Shown here: piece by piece, positions 26,654 to 34,314 of the stretch | Layout: the number at the start of each line of letters is the position of its first letter | Position numbering within the stretch: the first letter of the stretch is position 1 | Assembly (NCBI GenBank): GCA_965198095.1 | Contig: OZ240239.1 | Coordinates: 744,001 to 808,000, forward strand | Direction: 5' to 3' | DNA length: 64,000 nucleotides | Source of the DNA: CBDFJH01 sp965198095 | GTDB taxonomy: Bacteria > Latescibacterota > UBA2968 > GCA-2709665 | The notes under the pieces: model-generated | What the model saw: only the letters and a program-made list of their open reading frames with translations | Told to the model about the DNA's origin: nothing | Database searches by the model: none | Made by a program: the position numbers and the translations under genes

Positions 26654-26693
26654 GTTCGTCATTCGTGAATCGAACGAGCCACGAGTGACGAAC
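26654..26693. repeat. Inverted repeat spanning the fbp start
   Basis: GTTCGTCATTCGTG (26654-26667) and CACGAGTGACGAAC (26680-26693) match in 13 of 14 positions around a 12-base loop. The right arm includes the proposed GTG start of fbp (26685). Either a translation-controlling hairpin or a dispersed palindromic repeat that now provides the first codons. Confidence 0.55.
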
Positions 26694-27719
26694 CGGAAAT
26701 CTACGCGCGGGACAACCTTGGAAACAGGCACGACTTTAACGCGGTTCCTTCTGGAAGAACAACGGAAGCTTCCACACGCGACCGGCGAGTTCACGGGACT
26801 GCTTGCGGAGCTGGCGACGGCGGGGAAGATCATTTCCCGAGAGGTGAATCAAGCCGGTCTGGCGGAGGTGCTCGGGCTCACCGGGCGGGTGAACGTGCAC
26901 GGAGAGGACGTCCAAAAGCTGGATGAGTATGCGAACAGCACGATCATCAAATCGGTCGACCACACGGGACACCTGGCGGGGCTGGCCTCCGAGGAGATGG
27001 AGGAGATCTATCAGATTCCGGATGAGACCCTTCTGGGGAACTACGTCCTGCTGATCGACCCGGTGGACGGATCGTCCAACATCGACGTGAACGTGAGCAT
27101 CGGCACGATCTTCTCGATCTACCGCGTGAAGAGAGAGGGGAGACCGGCCGAGGTCGGCGATTTCCTGCAAAAGGGATCGGAGCAGTTGTGTGCGGGATAC
27201 ATCATCTACGGGTCGAGCACGATGCTCGTCTACACCGCCGGGCAGGGGGTGCACGGATTTACGCTGGATCCGACCGTGGGCGAGTTTCTGCTGTCCCACG
27301 AGGATATCAAGATTCCGAAACGCGGGAACGTCTACAGCGTCAACGAGAGCTACTACCATCGCTGGGACCCCAACGTTCGGAGATATGTCGACTATCTCAA
27401 AGAGGAGGACGAGGCGACCGGCCGGCCCTATTCGGCACGCTATATCGGATCCCTCGTCTCCGATTTTCACCGGAATCTGCTCAAGGGCGGGATCTTCCTC
27501 TACCCGCCGGACCGGAAGTCGGGAAAGGGCAAGCTTCGATTGATGTATGAGGCCGCGCCGCTGGCCTTCATCGTCCACCAGGCCGGCGGGCTGGCCTCGA
27601 CGGGTTGGGAGCGAGTTCTGGACAAACAACCGGAGGAACTGCACGAACGGGTGTCGCTGGTGATCGGAAGCGCCGAGGATGTAGAGGAGGCAGAGGCGTT
27701 TTTCCAGGAAAAGCGATAG
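26685..27719 (+). CDS. fbp: Class 1 fructose-1,6-bisphosphatase
   Basis: Gluconeogenic enzyme that hydrolyses fructose 1,6-bisphosphate. The 344-residue protein has the class 1 pattern TLTRFLLEEQRK at the N terminus, GLASEEMEEIYQ, the metal-binding LLIDPVDGSSNIDVNVSIGTIFSIY (residues 122-146), STMLVYTAGQGVHGFTLDP, RYIGSLVSDFHRNLLKGGIFLYPPD and GKLRLMYEAAPLAFIVHQAGG. The GTG at 26685 lies inside an inverted repeat and has no clear ribosome site; a TTG at 26718 (L12, just before ETGTTLTRF) is a reasonable alternative. Downstream is a hairpin terminator. Confidence 0.94.
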   Translation: MTNRKSTRGTTLETGTTLTRFLLEEQRKLPHATGEFTGLLAELATAGKIISREVNQAGLAEVLGLTGRVNVHGEDVQKLDEYANSTIIKSVDHTGHLAGLASEEMEEIYQIPDETLLGNYVLLIDPVDGSSNIDVNVSIGTIFSIYRVKREGRPAEVGDFLQKGSEQLCAGYIIYGSSTMLVYTAGQGVHGFTLDPTVGEFLLSHEDIKIPKRGNVYSVNESYYHRWDPNVRRYVDYLKEEDEATGRPYSARYIGSLVSDFHRNLLKGGIFLYPPDRKSGKGKLRLMYEAAPLAFIVHQAGGLASTGWERVLDKQPEELHERVSLVIGSAEDVEEAEAFFQEKR

Positions 27720-27754
27720 TTTGACCCGACGTCAAACCGCCACCGCGAACGATC

Positions 27755-27786
27755 AGGGATCCAGGTTGAGCAGGATCCCTTTCTTA
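27755..27786 (+). terminator. Rho-independent terminator after fbp
   Basis: AGGGATCC (27755-27762) and GGATCCCT (27773-27780) pair perfectly over a 10-base loop, followed by TTCTTA. Confidence 0.5.
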
Positions 27787-27860
27787 TTGAACCCGCCGGA
27801 AGATCGAATCCTCGAACGAAATTGGAAGCGCGAAGGCTGCGTGGAAAGGAGAAGCGGACC

Positions 27861-28393
27861 GTGGGTCTGAATCATCAAAAATCGGCGAAGATTCACGAGC
27901 GCAACCGGAGGGTGATTCCGGGAGGGTTGGTCTCCGTGAATCGGGCGGTGGAGCCGGAAATCGCGTTCGTTCGGGCAAGGGGCCCCGGGTGTGGGACGCG
28001 GACGGGAACGAGTACATCGACTATCACGCCGCGTTCGCGCCCTACATTCTCGGCCACGCGGACCCGGATGTGAACCACGCAGCATTGGGAGCGCGGATGG
28101 AGAAGGAGCTGCAAGGGATTTTCAAGACGCTCGGGATCGAGGCGGCGATCTCCCGGCAGGGATCCGCCTTCTGCGCCTACTTCATGGATCACTCGCCGAA
28201 GGACTGGCACGACCTTGCGGAACACCACGACTTCGAGTTCGACCTCCGATACAGAAGGGCGCTTGTCCAGGAGCGGGTTTACCACCTCCCGGTCGCGACG
28301 AAACAGGGGAGCATCTCGCTGGCGCATACCGACGCGGATATTGACGAGACGCTGGGGCGGACGTGGATCGCTTTGAAGAAGACCCTGAAATGA
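27861..28393 (+). pseudogene. Remnant of a glutamate-1-semialdehyde aminotransferase-like (class III) gene
   Basis: A decayed PLP-dependent aminotransferase. A good ribosome site (AAAGGAG) and GTG at 27861 begin a typical N terminus, HERNRRVIPGGLVSVNRAVEPEIAFVRARGP. A one-base deletion near 27985 shifts the frame, after which WDADGNEYIDYHAAFAPYILGHADPDVN continues. The text then jumps directly to the C-terminal part HAALGARMEKELQGIFKTLGIEAAISRQGSAFCAYF and ends KQGSISLAHTDADIDETLGRTWIALKKTLK. The whole PLP-binding centre, roughly 250-280 residues, is missing. Thus at least two lesions; no activity is possible. Confidence 0.8.
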
Positions 28394-28505
28394 ATCGTCG
28401 CGGATTGCAGACTGGGGATCGAAAGGCAGGAGCACGAAATCCCACAACAGGAAGCCACCCGTGGATCTCGGCTACGGGATAGGACGCGCGTAGGGAGCGA
28501 ATCGC

Positions 28506-29195
28506 GTGGAGATTAGACTGGGACGTCTTCTGGCGGGCGCGAAGAACGCGGAGGGGACCGTGGTCATCATCGATGTCTACCGGGCGTTTACGACGGCGGC
28601 GGTGGCCTTTCTTCAAGGTGCGAAGAAGATCGTGCTCGTGGCCGACGTGGACGAGGCGCTGGCGCTCCGGGAGCGTGGCGTGGGGTGCTGGTGCGTGGGC
28701 GAGGTGGACGGAAAACGGCCGGATGGGTTCGACTTCGGGAATTCTCCCCATGAGCTCTCAAAAGTGGATGCGACGGGGCGGACGTTGATCCTGTCGACGC
28801 GGGCCGGCACCGTCGGGGTTGCGGCCGCGACGCGAGCCGAGCGGGTGTATTGCGGGTCGCTTGTCGTGGCGGGGGCGACCGTGCGGGCGATCCTGCGGGA
28901 CGCACCCGAAGTGGTGACGCTCGTGGCGATGGGCTGGGCGGCACGTCGGCGAACGGATGAGGACGAGCAGTGTGCGCTCTACGTGCGGAACGTGCTGAGG
29001 GGGCTTCAGCCAGATCCGGAGGCCGTGAAAAACGTGATCCTCAACGCGAGCGAATCGCAGAAATTCGTGGACGAAAGACAGCCTCACTTCCATCCTGAGG
29101 ACCGCGAGATCGCGCTCGACATCGACCGGGCGCCGTTCGCCATCCGAATCACAAGAGAGGCGGAGCGCCTCGTGGCCCGGCCTGATCCGGTCTGA
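28506..29195 (+). CDS. comB: 2-phosphosulfolactate phosphatase family protein (ComB-like)
   Basis: A 229-residue ComB-family protein. Characterised ComB removes phosphate from 2-phosphosulfolactate on the way to coenzyme M; in non-methanogenic bacteria the same family is widespread with unproven roles. Visible landmarks are GTVVIIDVYRAFTTAAVAFLQGAKKIVLVADVDEAL, GEVDGKRPDGFDFGNSPHEL, TGRTLILSTRAGTVGVAAAT and LVAMGWAARRRTDEDEQCALYV. The GTG at 28506 has an AGGGAGCG ribosome site. It precedes the tRNA-Leu gene. Sulfolactate or sulfoquinovose-type chemistry would be plausible but is not shown by neighbours. Confidence 0.8.
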   Translation: MEIRLGRLLAGAKNAEGTVVIIDVYRAFTTAAVAFLQGAKKIVLVADVDEALALRERGVGCWCVGEVDGKRPDGFDFGNSPHELSKVDATGRTLILSTRAGTVGVAAATRAERVYCGSLVVAGATVRAILRDAPEVVTLVAMGWAARRRTDEDEQCALYVRNVLRGLQPDPEAVKNVILNASESQKFVDERQPHFHPEDREIALDIDRAPFAIRITREAERLVARPDPV

Positions 29196-29271
29196 GACGG
29201 ACCGTTGAAAGCCGGGTGACGTTGTTTCGGGCAGGAGGATCGGGGGCGGAGCGCGCTCGGAGGCGCCTCTG

Positions 29272-29300
29272 TTGACAGCAAAAGCCCGCTTGGGTATATT
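29272..29300 (+). promoter_or_regulatory. Sigma70 promoter of tRNA-Leu
   Basis: Perfect TTGACA, 17-base spacer, TATATT, ending 33 bases before the mature tRNA 5' end. Confidence 0.8.
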
Positions 29301-29333
29301 GCATGCGTCTTTCGATCGCCCGGATCAGGACGT

Positions 29334-29422
29334 GCCGAAGTGGTGGAATTGGTAGACACGCTGTGTTCAGGGCGCAGTGAGCCTCAGCGCTCGTGTGGGT
29401 TCGAGTCCCACCTTCGGCACCA
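29334..29422 (+). tRNA. tRNA-Leu (anticodon CAG)
   Basis: Acceptor arms GCCGAAG and CTTCGGC pair fully. The D arm is GTG...CAC; the anticodon stem CTGTG/CGCAG encloses TTCAGGG with anticodon CAG; a long class II variable arm follows, then the T arm with GGTTCGAGTCC. The discriminator is A and CCA is encoded at 29420-29422. Confidence 0.97.
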
Positions 29423-29444
29423 AGAAAAGCACAACCGACCCAGT

Positions 29445-29473
29445 GCGGGACACCTAACGTGTCCCGCTTTCTT
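29445..29473 (+). terminator. Rho-independent terminator of tRNA-Leu
   Basis: GCGGGACAC and GTGTCCCGC form a perfect 9-base stem over CTAAC, followed by TTTCTT. Confidence 0.85.
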
Positions 29474-29547
29474 ATTGTCGTCGCGCCACGATCTTCCCAC
29501 CGGGCCGCGTCACCCGGCGATTTGCGGATCCTTCCGGAAAAAGCCCG

Positions 29548-30180
29548 TCATCCCTCGAATCCGATCTCCTTGTGCGTGCCGTCGCAGAACGGCTTGTTCT
29601 TCGACGCACCGCATCGACAGAGGGCGTAATGGTCCGAAGAGACGGGAGGGTCTCCACCCGGATTGTTCAGCGTGATCCCGCCCCTCACGTGGAGAGGTCC
29701 GTTCGCCGAGATGAAGATCTCCGGGTCCGAGAAGTATTCATCGTGCAGCTCCCCCTCCAGCCTGTAAGCGAGGGCGCCGGAGGGACACTTTCGAATCGTG
29801 TCGATGATCGTCTGCCTGTCCGCCTCGTCGGGGGCGGAGACCCGCACATCCCCCTCCCGTCGGAAGAAGACCTCCGGCGCGCCGTCGACACACGCGCCGT
29901 TGTGACAGCAGAAGCCGACGTTGTCGACGACCGTAAGTTCCGTGCCCTCGAATTCCCTCGTCCCGAACGTCTCGGTCCGCTCCTTCTCTCCCGAGAAGCC
30001 GACGGATGAATGCGTGCCGTCGCACAGCGGCTTGTTCTTCGACGCACCGCACCGGCAGAGGGCGAGGACCGGTCTGCCGGTCTCGATCGGCTGATCCTGC
30101 GCGTCGGTCAGTCGCTCCAGCCCCTTGACGATGAACGGTCCTTTGGGTGACATGCTGATGCTGGGCTTGGTTTCACTCAT
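29548..30180 (-). CDS. CDGSH-type iron-sulfur protein with two CDGSH domains and a mono-cluster ferredoxin domain
   Basis: A 210-residue predicted three-cluster protein. The first CDGSH domain has ligands C42, C44, C53 and H57 in LCRCGASKNKPLCDGTH. The middle is a divergent ferredoxin-like (Fer4_19) region around FCCHNGACVDG and IRKCPSGALAY. The second CDGSH domain repeats C188, C190, C199 and H203 in LCRCGASKNKPFCDGTH. MitoNEET-like domains bind 2Fe-2S clusters through three Cys and one His. Proteins of this layout are thought to act in redox or Fe-S handling. The start at 30180 is fixed by a GAGGAGGAAAG ribosome site; no signal peptide. Convergent with the tRNA-Leu terminator. Confidence 0.88.
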   Translation of the reverse strand: MSETKPSISMSPKGPFIVKGLERLTDAQDQPIETGRPVLALCRCGASKNKPLCDGTHSSVGFSGEKERTETFGTREFEGTELTVVDNVGFCCHNGACVDGAPEVFFRREGDVRVSAPDEADRQTIIDTIRKCPSGALAYRLEGELHDEYFSDPEIFISANGPLHVRGGITLNNPGGDPPVSSDHYALCRCGASKNKPFCDGTHKEIGFEG

Positions 30181-30311
30181 CGGGGTTCTTTCCTCCTCGG
30201 GGATGTGAAGTTGCCGGACTGCAAACCTGACCCTACCGGCCAAAGCTGCGTCGCGCGGGAAATCGCGACCCGAGGAAGCACGGCCGTGCGGCCTGCCCAA
30301 GCCTCGGTTTC

Positions 30312-31373
30312 CTACCTGGACGGCAGGTGATATCCCTCTTTCATCACATCGATCCTGTACAGGCTCTTGCCCGCCGTGATGTAGAGGACCCTGCTGTCTT
30401 TTTCCCGGCCGAATCCGACGTTGGTCGGAACCTCGGTCGGGATGAAGGCCAGCTCCGCCCCGTCGGGCGACCGGACGGCAATACCCGGACGCTTCTGGCT
30501 GCGCTCGGCCACGTAGAGATTCCCTTCCACGTCTGCGACCAGGCCGTCCGGGCCGTCCTCCGGGCTGTAGTCGACCAGAACCTTTCTGAACGTCGCCGTC
30601 CCGTCCTCGGCGAGATCGTAGGCGAGCAGGGCCATTCGGCCCTTGTGGACAGGCGCGCCCGGACGCAGCCGGTCGAACCCCGAGGCCCCGTTGTCGTTGC
30701 TGACGACATAGAGCGTCTTCTGGTCGGGGGAGATCGCAACGCCGTTCGGTTTGCCCGCATCCGTGACGATTCGATCGATCGTTCCATCGGGGTCTATGCG
30801 GTAGACGCCCATTACCGGCTGATCGACCGGCTCGTGTCCCAGGTAGCGGGGATCGCTGAAATAGATGCGCCCCTTTTCGTCAATCGTGATGTCGTTCGGT
30901 GAGTTGAACGGGCGTCCCTGATAGAGGCCGGCGATGATCTCGCTCCTTCCGGTGCGCATGTCCGTCCGGACCACGCTCCTTCCGCCGTAGTCCGCGCCCT
31001 GGGCGACGATCATTCGGCCCTGGGCATCGAACTTGATTCCGTTGGACATCCCGCTGGGAGAGCGAAAAATCCCGGTCTTGCCGTCCTCCGGATCGTAGCG
31101 CCAGATGTGGCCCCCTTCCATCCTGCCGGTCCGCCCGCCAAGGTAGGTAAAGGTGATGTCGCTGAAATAGACCTTCCCGTCCTGTCCGACGGCAACCCCT
31201 TCCGTAAGCACCCGCCCGCCGGTGAACAGGGTGTCCAGCCTGGCCCCCGGTGAGAGGATGCTCGGATCGCCGGTCGGCGCCCTCTCCTGAGCCCCCGCTA
31301 TCGCAAAAAGGGCCGCGACGCAGAGCGCCGCGGTAGGTGAAAGAAGGAAACCGAGTCTTCCGATAGCGGGCAC
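30312..31373 (-). CDS. Exported SMP-30/gluconolactonase-like protein
   Basis: A 353-residue six-bladed beta-propeller of the SMP-30/gluconolactonase/LRE family with an N-terminal signal peptide (LLSPTAALCVAALFAIAGAQE), so probably periplasmic or secreted. Landmarks are LDTLFTGGRVLTEGVAVGQDGKVYFSDI, the metal-site NSPNDITIDEKGRIYFSDPRY, GKPNGVAISPDQKTLYVVSNDNG and GPDGLVADVEGNLYVA. It would hydrolyse sugar lactones. A GAGAGGAGAA ribosome site precedes the GTG. The alcohol dehydrogenase gene lies 180 bases upstream; together they could oxidise a sugar or alcohol to a lactone and open it, but this link is inference. Confidence 0.88.
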   Translation of the reverse strand: MPAIGRLGFLLSPTAALCVAALFAIAGAQERAPTGDPSILSPGARLDTLFTGGRVLTEGVAVGQDGKVYFSDITFTYLGGRTGRMEGGHIWRYDPEDGKTGIFRSPSGMSNGIKFDAQGRMIVAQGADYGGRSVVRTDMRTGRSEIIAGLYQGRPFNSPNDITIDEKGRIYFSDPRYLGHEPVDQPVMGVYRIDPDGTIDRIVTDAGKPNGVAISPDQKTLYVVSNDNGASGFDRLRPGAPVHKGRMALLAYDLAEDGTATFRKVLVDYSPEDGPDGLVADVEGNLYVAERSQKRPGIAVRSPDGAELAFIPTEVPTNVGFGREKDSRVLYITAGKSLYRIDVMKEGYHLPSR

Positions 31374-31552
31374 GGGTTCTCCTCTCTTCTATCAGAACGG
31401 CCTCAAATACTGCTCTGGGGTCTGTTTGTCAGCGTAGAGATTCGGCGCATCAAGGGGTCGGCACTGCAGACAGATCGACCGGAGGCCGAACGGAAAAGGA
31501 TGCGCGGCATTGTCGTCTTCCGTAAGCGGGATCCGCGGAACGGCAACGCCGC

Positions 31553-32644
31553 TTAGTCGAAAACAATCACGTTCCGCAGGGCCTCTCCTCTTTCGGTTAT
31601 CGCCATCGCTTCGGTGATCCGTTCGATCGGATAACGCCCGGTGATCAATTCCTCCAGTTTGAGGCGCCCCTGCCTGTGCAGGGTGATCAGTTTGGGGATG
31701 TCCACGGGCAGTCTCGTGGATCCCATATAGCTGCCCAGAATGTTTTTCGGCCCGCCGCCGCCTCTCGCGTTCAGGGTCCTGGGCCGGATCGTGACGGTCG
31801 CCCGGTCTTCCGGAACGCCGACGAGGACCTCGCACCCGTTCGGGCGGACCATCTCGAGGCCCTGTTCGATCGCGGACGTGCTCCCGACGGTGACAAAGAC
31901 GTAGTTGGCGCCGCCCTGCGTCAGGTCCTTCACCGCCTCCACCGGGTCCTCCTCCGCGCTGTTGACGGTGTGCGTGGCGCCGAAGGTTCTCGCGGCTTCC
32001 AGCTTCTGATCGATCAGGTCGATTGCGATGACCGGATAGGCCCCGACGATGACAGCGGCCTGAACGGAGTTGAGCCCGACGCCCCCGGTGCCGATGACGA
32101 CGACCGAGCTGTCGGGCTCGACGGCTGCCGTGTTCATGACGGCACCGGTGCCGGTGATGACGCCGCAGGAGATGAGGGAGGCCTGGTCCAGGGGCAGGTC
32201 GTCCGGGATGGGCGCGAGCTGCGACTCGTGAAGGACGACGTACTCGGCAAACGCGGCCGTGTTCGCGCCCATGAGGATCGGGTCGCCCGTTCTGCCGTGG
32301 AGCCGCCTTTCCCGGGCCAAGGCGAAATCCCCTTCACAAACGTAGGTCGCCCCACTGGCGCAGTTTCTGCATCTTCCGCAAGATCTCAGCAGGGTTGCGA
32401 GGACACGGTCGCCCGGCCTTACGGTCGTGACGGCGGCGCCCACCTCCTCCACGACGCCCGCCGCTTCGTGCCCGGCGATCACGGGCGTTTCGCCCCCCCA
32501 TGCCCCGCTGACGATGAAGATGTCGCTGTGGCAGATCGCGGTCGCGCCCAGGCGCACTTTCACCTCGCCCTGCCTGGGCGGATCGATCTCGACGTCTTCG
32601 ATGACCAACGGTTTTCCAAACTCGTAGCAAACAGCGGCTTTCAT
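31553..32644 (-). CDS. Zinc-dependent alcohol dehydrogenase (class III / NAD-type)
   Basis: A 363-residue MDR-family alcohol dehydrogenase. The catalytic zinc site is C38-H39 in TAICHSDIFIVSG, the GHEAAGVVEEVG histidine/glutamate, and a later Cys (SLISCGVITGTGAV). The structural zinc site has cysteines in SCGRCRNCASGATYVC. The nucleotide-binding motif is VVVIGTGGVGLNSVQAAVIVGA with the NAD-preferring aspartate in IAIDLIDQK. Overall pattern fits the long-chain or S-(hydroxymethyl)glutathione dehydrogenase group. AAGGGAG precedes the ATG. RraA is upstream on the same strand. Confidence 0.92.
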   Translation of the reverse strand: MKAAVCYEFGKPLVIEDVEIDPPRQGEVKVRLGATAICHSDIFIVSGAWGGETPVIAGHEAAGVVEEVGAAVTTVRPGDRVLATLLRSCGRCRNCASGATYVCEGDFALARERRLHGRTGDPILMGANTAAFAEYVVLHESQLAPIPDDLPLDQASLISCGVITGTGAVMNTAAVEPDSSVVVIGTGGVGLNSVQAAVIVGAYPVIAIDLIDQKLEAARTFGATHTVNSAEEDPVEAVKDLTQGGANYVFVTVGSTSAIEQGLEMVRPNGCEVLVGVPEDRATVTIRPRTLNARGGGGPKNILGSYMGSTRLPVDIPKLITLHRQGRLKLEELITGRYPIERITEAMAITERGEALRNVIVFD

Positions 32645-32762
32645 CTCAGTCTCCCTTCGGGACCGTCTCGGTTCGACGACGCCCGCTGCCGAAAAGTCCG
32701 CCGCCTGGAGCTCGTCCTGAGCGAGCGCCAGCGAGTCGAAGGGACGGCTCGCTCCAACGCGG

Positions 32763-33488
32763 TCAGGAATCCTTCTCGGCCGCGTAGGACTTTCCGGCGA
32801 AGATGGCCCTGACCTCGGCCGAGGAGGTCGCCCTCCGCAGGCGACCGATTCTCTCCTCCTCCTCTTCCATCAAGGCCTTCACGTTCGTGAGCACCGCCTC
32901 GAGCCTGTCGGCCGGGAATTTGCAGGCCCCGTTTTCGTCCATGTGGACGATCTCACCGGGGCAGACATCCATGCCCGCGATCCTGACAGGGACGTTCACT
33001 GCCTGTATGGCCATCTCTCCGTGGCCGGGCGTGGCGCCGCTCAGAAGATACTGGAATTTCATCGGGCGAATTTCATCGATGTCCCTGGACGGACCGTTCG
33101 ATATCGCCCCGACGCAGCCGACCGCCTTCATAGCCGAGGTCATGTTCCCCCCGGCGAGCCCGATCTTACCCGCCAGCCTTCGGGGAAACTTCTGCTGGAA
33201 GGCGTAGATCGTGGGCTTCTTCGAGGCGTCCAGGGCGTCCACGACATCCATGAACGTGAGCCGCGAGTAACCCGCGTCCGGCAGGCCGTAGATGCACGTG
33301 ACGGCATACCCCACGGTTGGACCGAGCTCGGGATACATGCACCGGATCGACTGATCCGTGTACCAGTTTGCGGACCACGGATCGTAGAGTCCCAGGCAGA
33401 GCGGGTGACTCGGGTAGGTGGCGACCACGTTGGTGATGGAGGGGGTGTCAAACTGGCTCAACTCATCCAACATTTCTCGCTCGGTCAT
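32763..33488 (-). CDS. RraA-like family protein (HMG/CHA aldolase-like)
   Basis: About 241 residues of the RraA fold. Family members are either RNase E regulators or class II pyruvate aldolases for 4-hydroxy-4-methyl-2-oxoglutarate. Visible are FDTPSITNVVATYP near the start, AGGNMTSAMKAVGCVGAISNGPSRDIDEIRPMKFQYL (the GxxxxxxA-x-GGxGxxxDGxxRD-type region with R-D retained), and PGEIVHMDENGACKFPAD. The first part is longer than in the RNase E inhibitor, so an aldolase or decarboxylase role is more likely. The ATG at 33488 is fixed by AGGAGAA. Encoded just upstream of the alcohol dehydrogenase. Confidence 0.83.
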   Translation of the reverse strand: MTEREMLDELSQFDTPSITNVVATYPSHPLCLGLYDPWSANWYTDQSIRCMYPELGPTVGYAVTCIYGLPDAGYSRLTFMDVVDALDASKKPTIYAFQQKFPRRLAGKIGLAGGNMTSAMKAVGCVGAISNGPSRDIDEIRPMKFQYLLSGATPGHGEMAIQAVNVPVRIAGMDVCPGEIVHMDENGACKFPADRLEAVLTNVKALMEEEEERIGRLRRATSSAEVRAIFAGKSYAAEKDS

Positions 33489-33799
33489 GAATTTCTCCTG
33501 AGATCGGGGCAGCGTCGTTTCAGGCACGGTTAGGGGCTTCCAACATGGGGGATCGGGAAATTGAAGTCAAGCGGTGGAAGATGTGAGCCTCACGACCCCC
33601 TCAGATCCTGGAAAATCGGATTGTCCCGTGAGGCGGGCTCGGGCTGCTGCAAGGAGAAAGGGTCTTCCCGTTTTTCGAAAGAGGGGGATTTCTCTCCGGT
33701 ATCGAGACGCTACGACACAGCTTAGCGCTTGTCCGGAACGAGCGCTATCATTATGTATAGGCAGTCAACCTCGACAGGTTTCTGGAAGGAGAGTTGGGT
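33489..33799. other. Intergenic region between RraA and DUF2007 genes
   Basis: A 311-base divergent gap. I see no coding potential. It holds a candidate promoter for the plus-strand DUF2007 gene at 33729-33757 and a short palindromic AGCGCT...AGCGCT pair around its -35. Confidence 0.5.
33729..33757 (+). promoter_or_regulatory. Candidate promoter for the DUF2007 gene
   Basis: TTGTCC and TATGTA with a 17-base spacer, 42 bases before the ATG at 33800. Weak -35 and -10 matches. Confidence 0.3.
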
Positions 33800-34012
33800 A
33801 TGGAGGAAGATACGAGCGCGCTCGTCACGGTGCTGGAACCGGACAACTTGGCCGTGATCGCCCTGGCGAAATCGATTCTGGACGACGCGAAAATCCACTA
33901 CGTCATCGCCGGAGATGAGGCGTTGCAAAACCTGTATGGCGTCGGTCAGGTCAAGATTCAGGTCGCTCGGGAGAGGGCGGCGGAGGCAGAAAAGTTGCTG
34001 ACAGGCCTGTAG
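33800..34012 (+). CDS. DUF2007 family small protein (putative signal transducer)
   Basis: A 70-residue single-domain protein with the DUF2007 pattern: VTVLEPDNLAVIALAKSILDDAKIHYVIAGDEALQNLYGVGQVKIQVARERAAEAEKLL. These small ferredoxin-fold-like proteins are common, cytoplasmic and of unknown function, often described as putative signal-transducing. A strong GGAAGGAGAG ribosome site places the start at ATG 33800 rather than the TTG at 33794. It stands alone and is followed by two long hairpins. Confidence 0.82.
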   Translation: MEEDTSALVTVLEPDNLAVIALAKSILDDAKIHYVIAGDEALQNLYGVGQVKIQVARERAAEAEKLLTGL

Positions 34013-34078
34013 GCCGGACGCCGAGGATCGTGACTGAGCCGCAACTCGCCATCCGCGGGGCAGGCCGGTCCGCCCGCG

Positions 34079-34119
34079 AATGCCGCGACGTCAGAGACAG
34101 AGCCGGACGTCGCGGCATT
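34079..34119. repeat. Perfect 14-base inverted repeat
   Basis: AATGCCGCGACGTC (34079-34092) and GACGTCGCGGCATT (34106-34119) around a 13-base loop, in the gap between convergent genes. No clear T tract, so terminator or palindromic repeat is undecided. Confidence 0.7.
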
Positions 34120-34168
34120 TCTGGATCCGGAATCCCAGGCCGGTGCAGCGGGCCTGCGGAAACAGAAT

Positions 34169-34207
34169 GGCCCCTCGGCAGGCAGGTCCTGAGCCTGCCG
34201 AGGGGCC
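34169..34207. repeat. Perfect 15-base inverted repeat containing GGCAGGC
   Basis: GGCCCCTCGGCAGGC (34169-34183) and GCCTGCCGAGGGGCC (34193-34207) over a 9-base loop. Shares the GCAGGC/GCCTGC core with palindromes at 43651 and 54381. Confidence 0.7.
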
Positions 34208-34314
34208 TGGAGTCAACGGGCCGGATGCCCGGGGCTTCCCGGCGCCGCTATCCCCGTCCCTTTCCCCGGGTCGATCCATATCCCGCGCCGATCGCCACTT
34301 TCATACCGCAACGC

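Noticed and set aside
32700..32760. GAGCTCGTCCTGAGCGAGC / AGTCGAAGGGACGGCTC palindrome-like sequence between the alcohol dehydrogenase and RraA genes
   Set aside because: The inverted repeat is imperfect and resembles a widespread dispersed intergenic sequence; no terminator or operator features could be supported.
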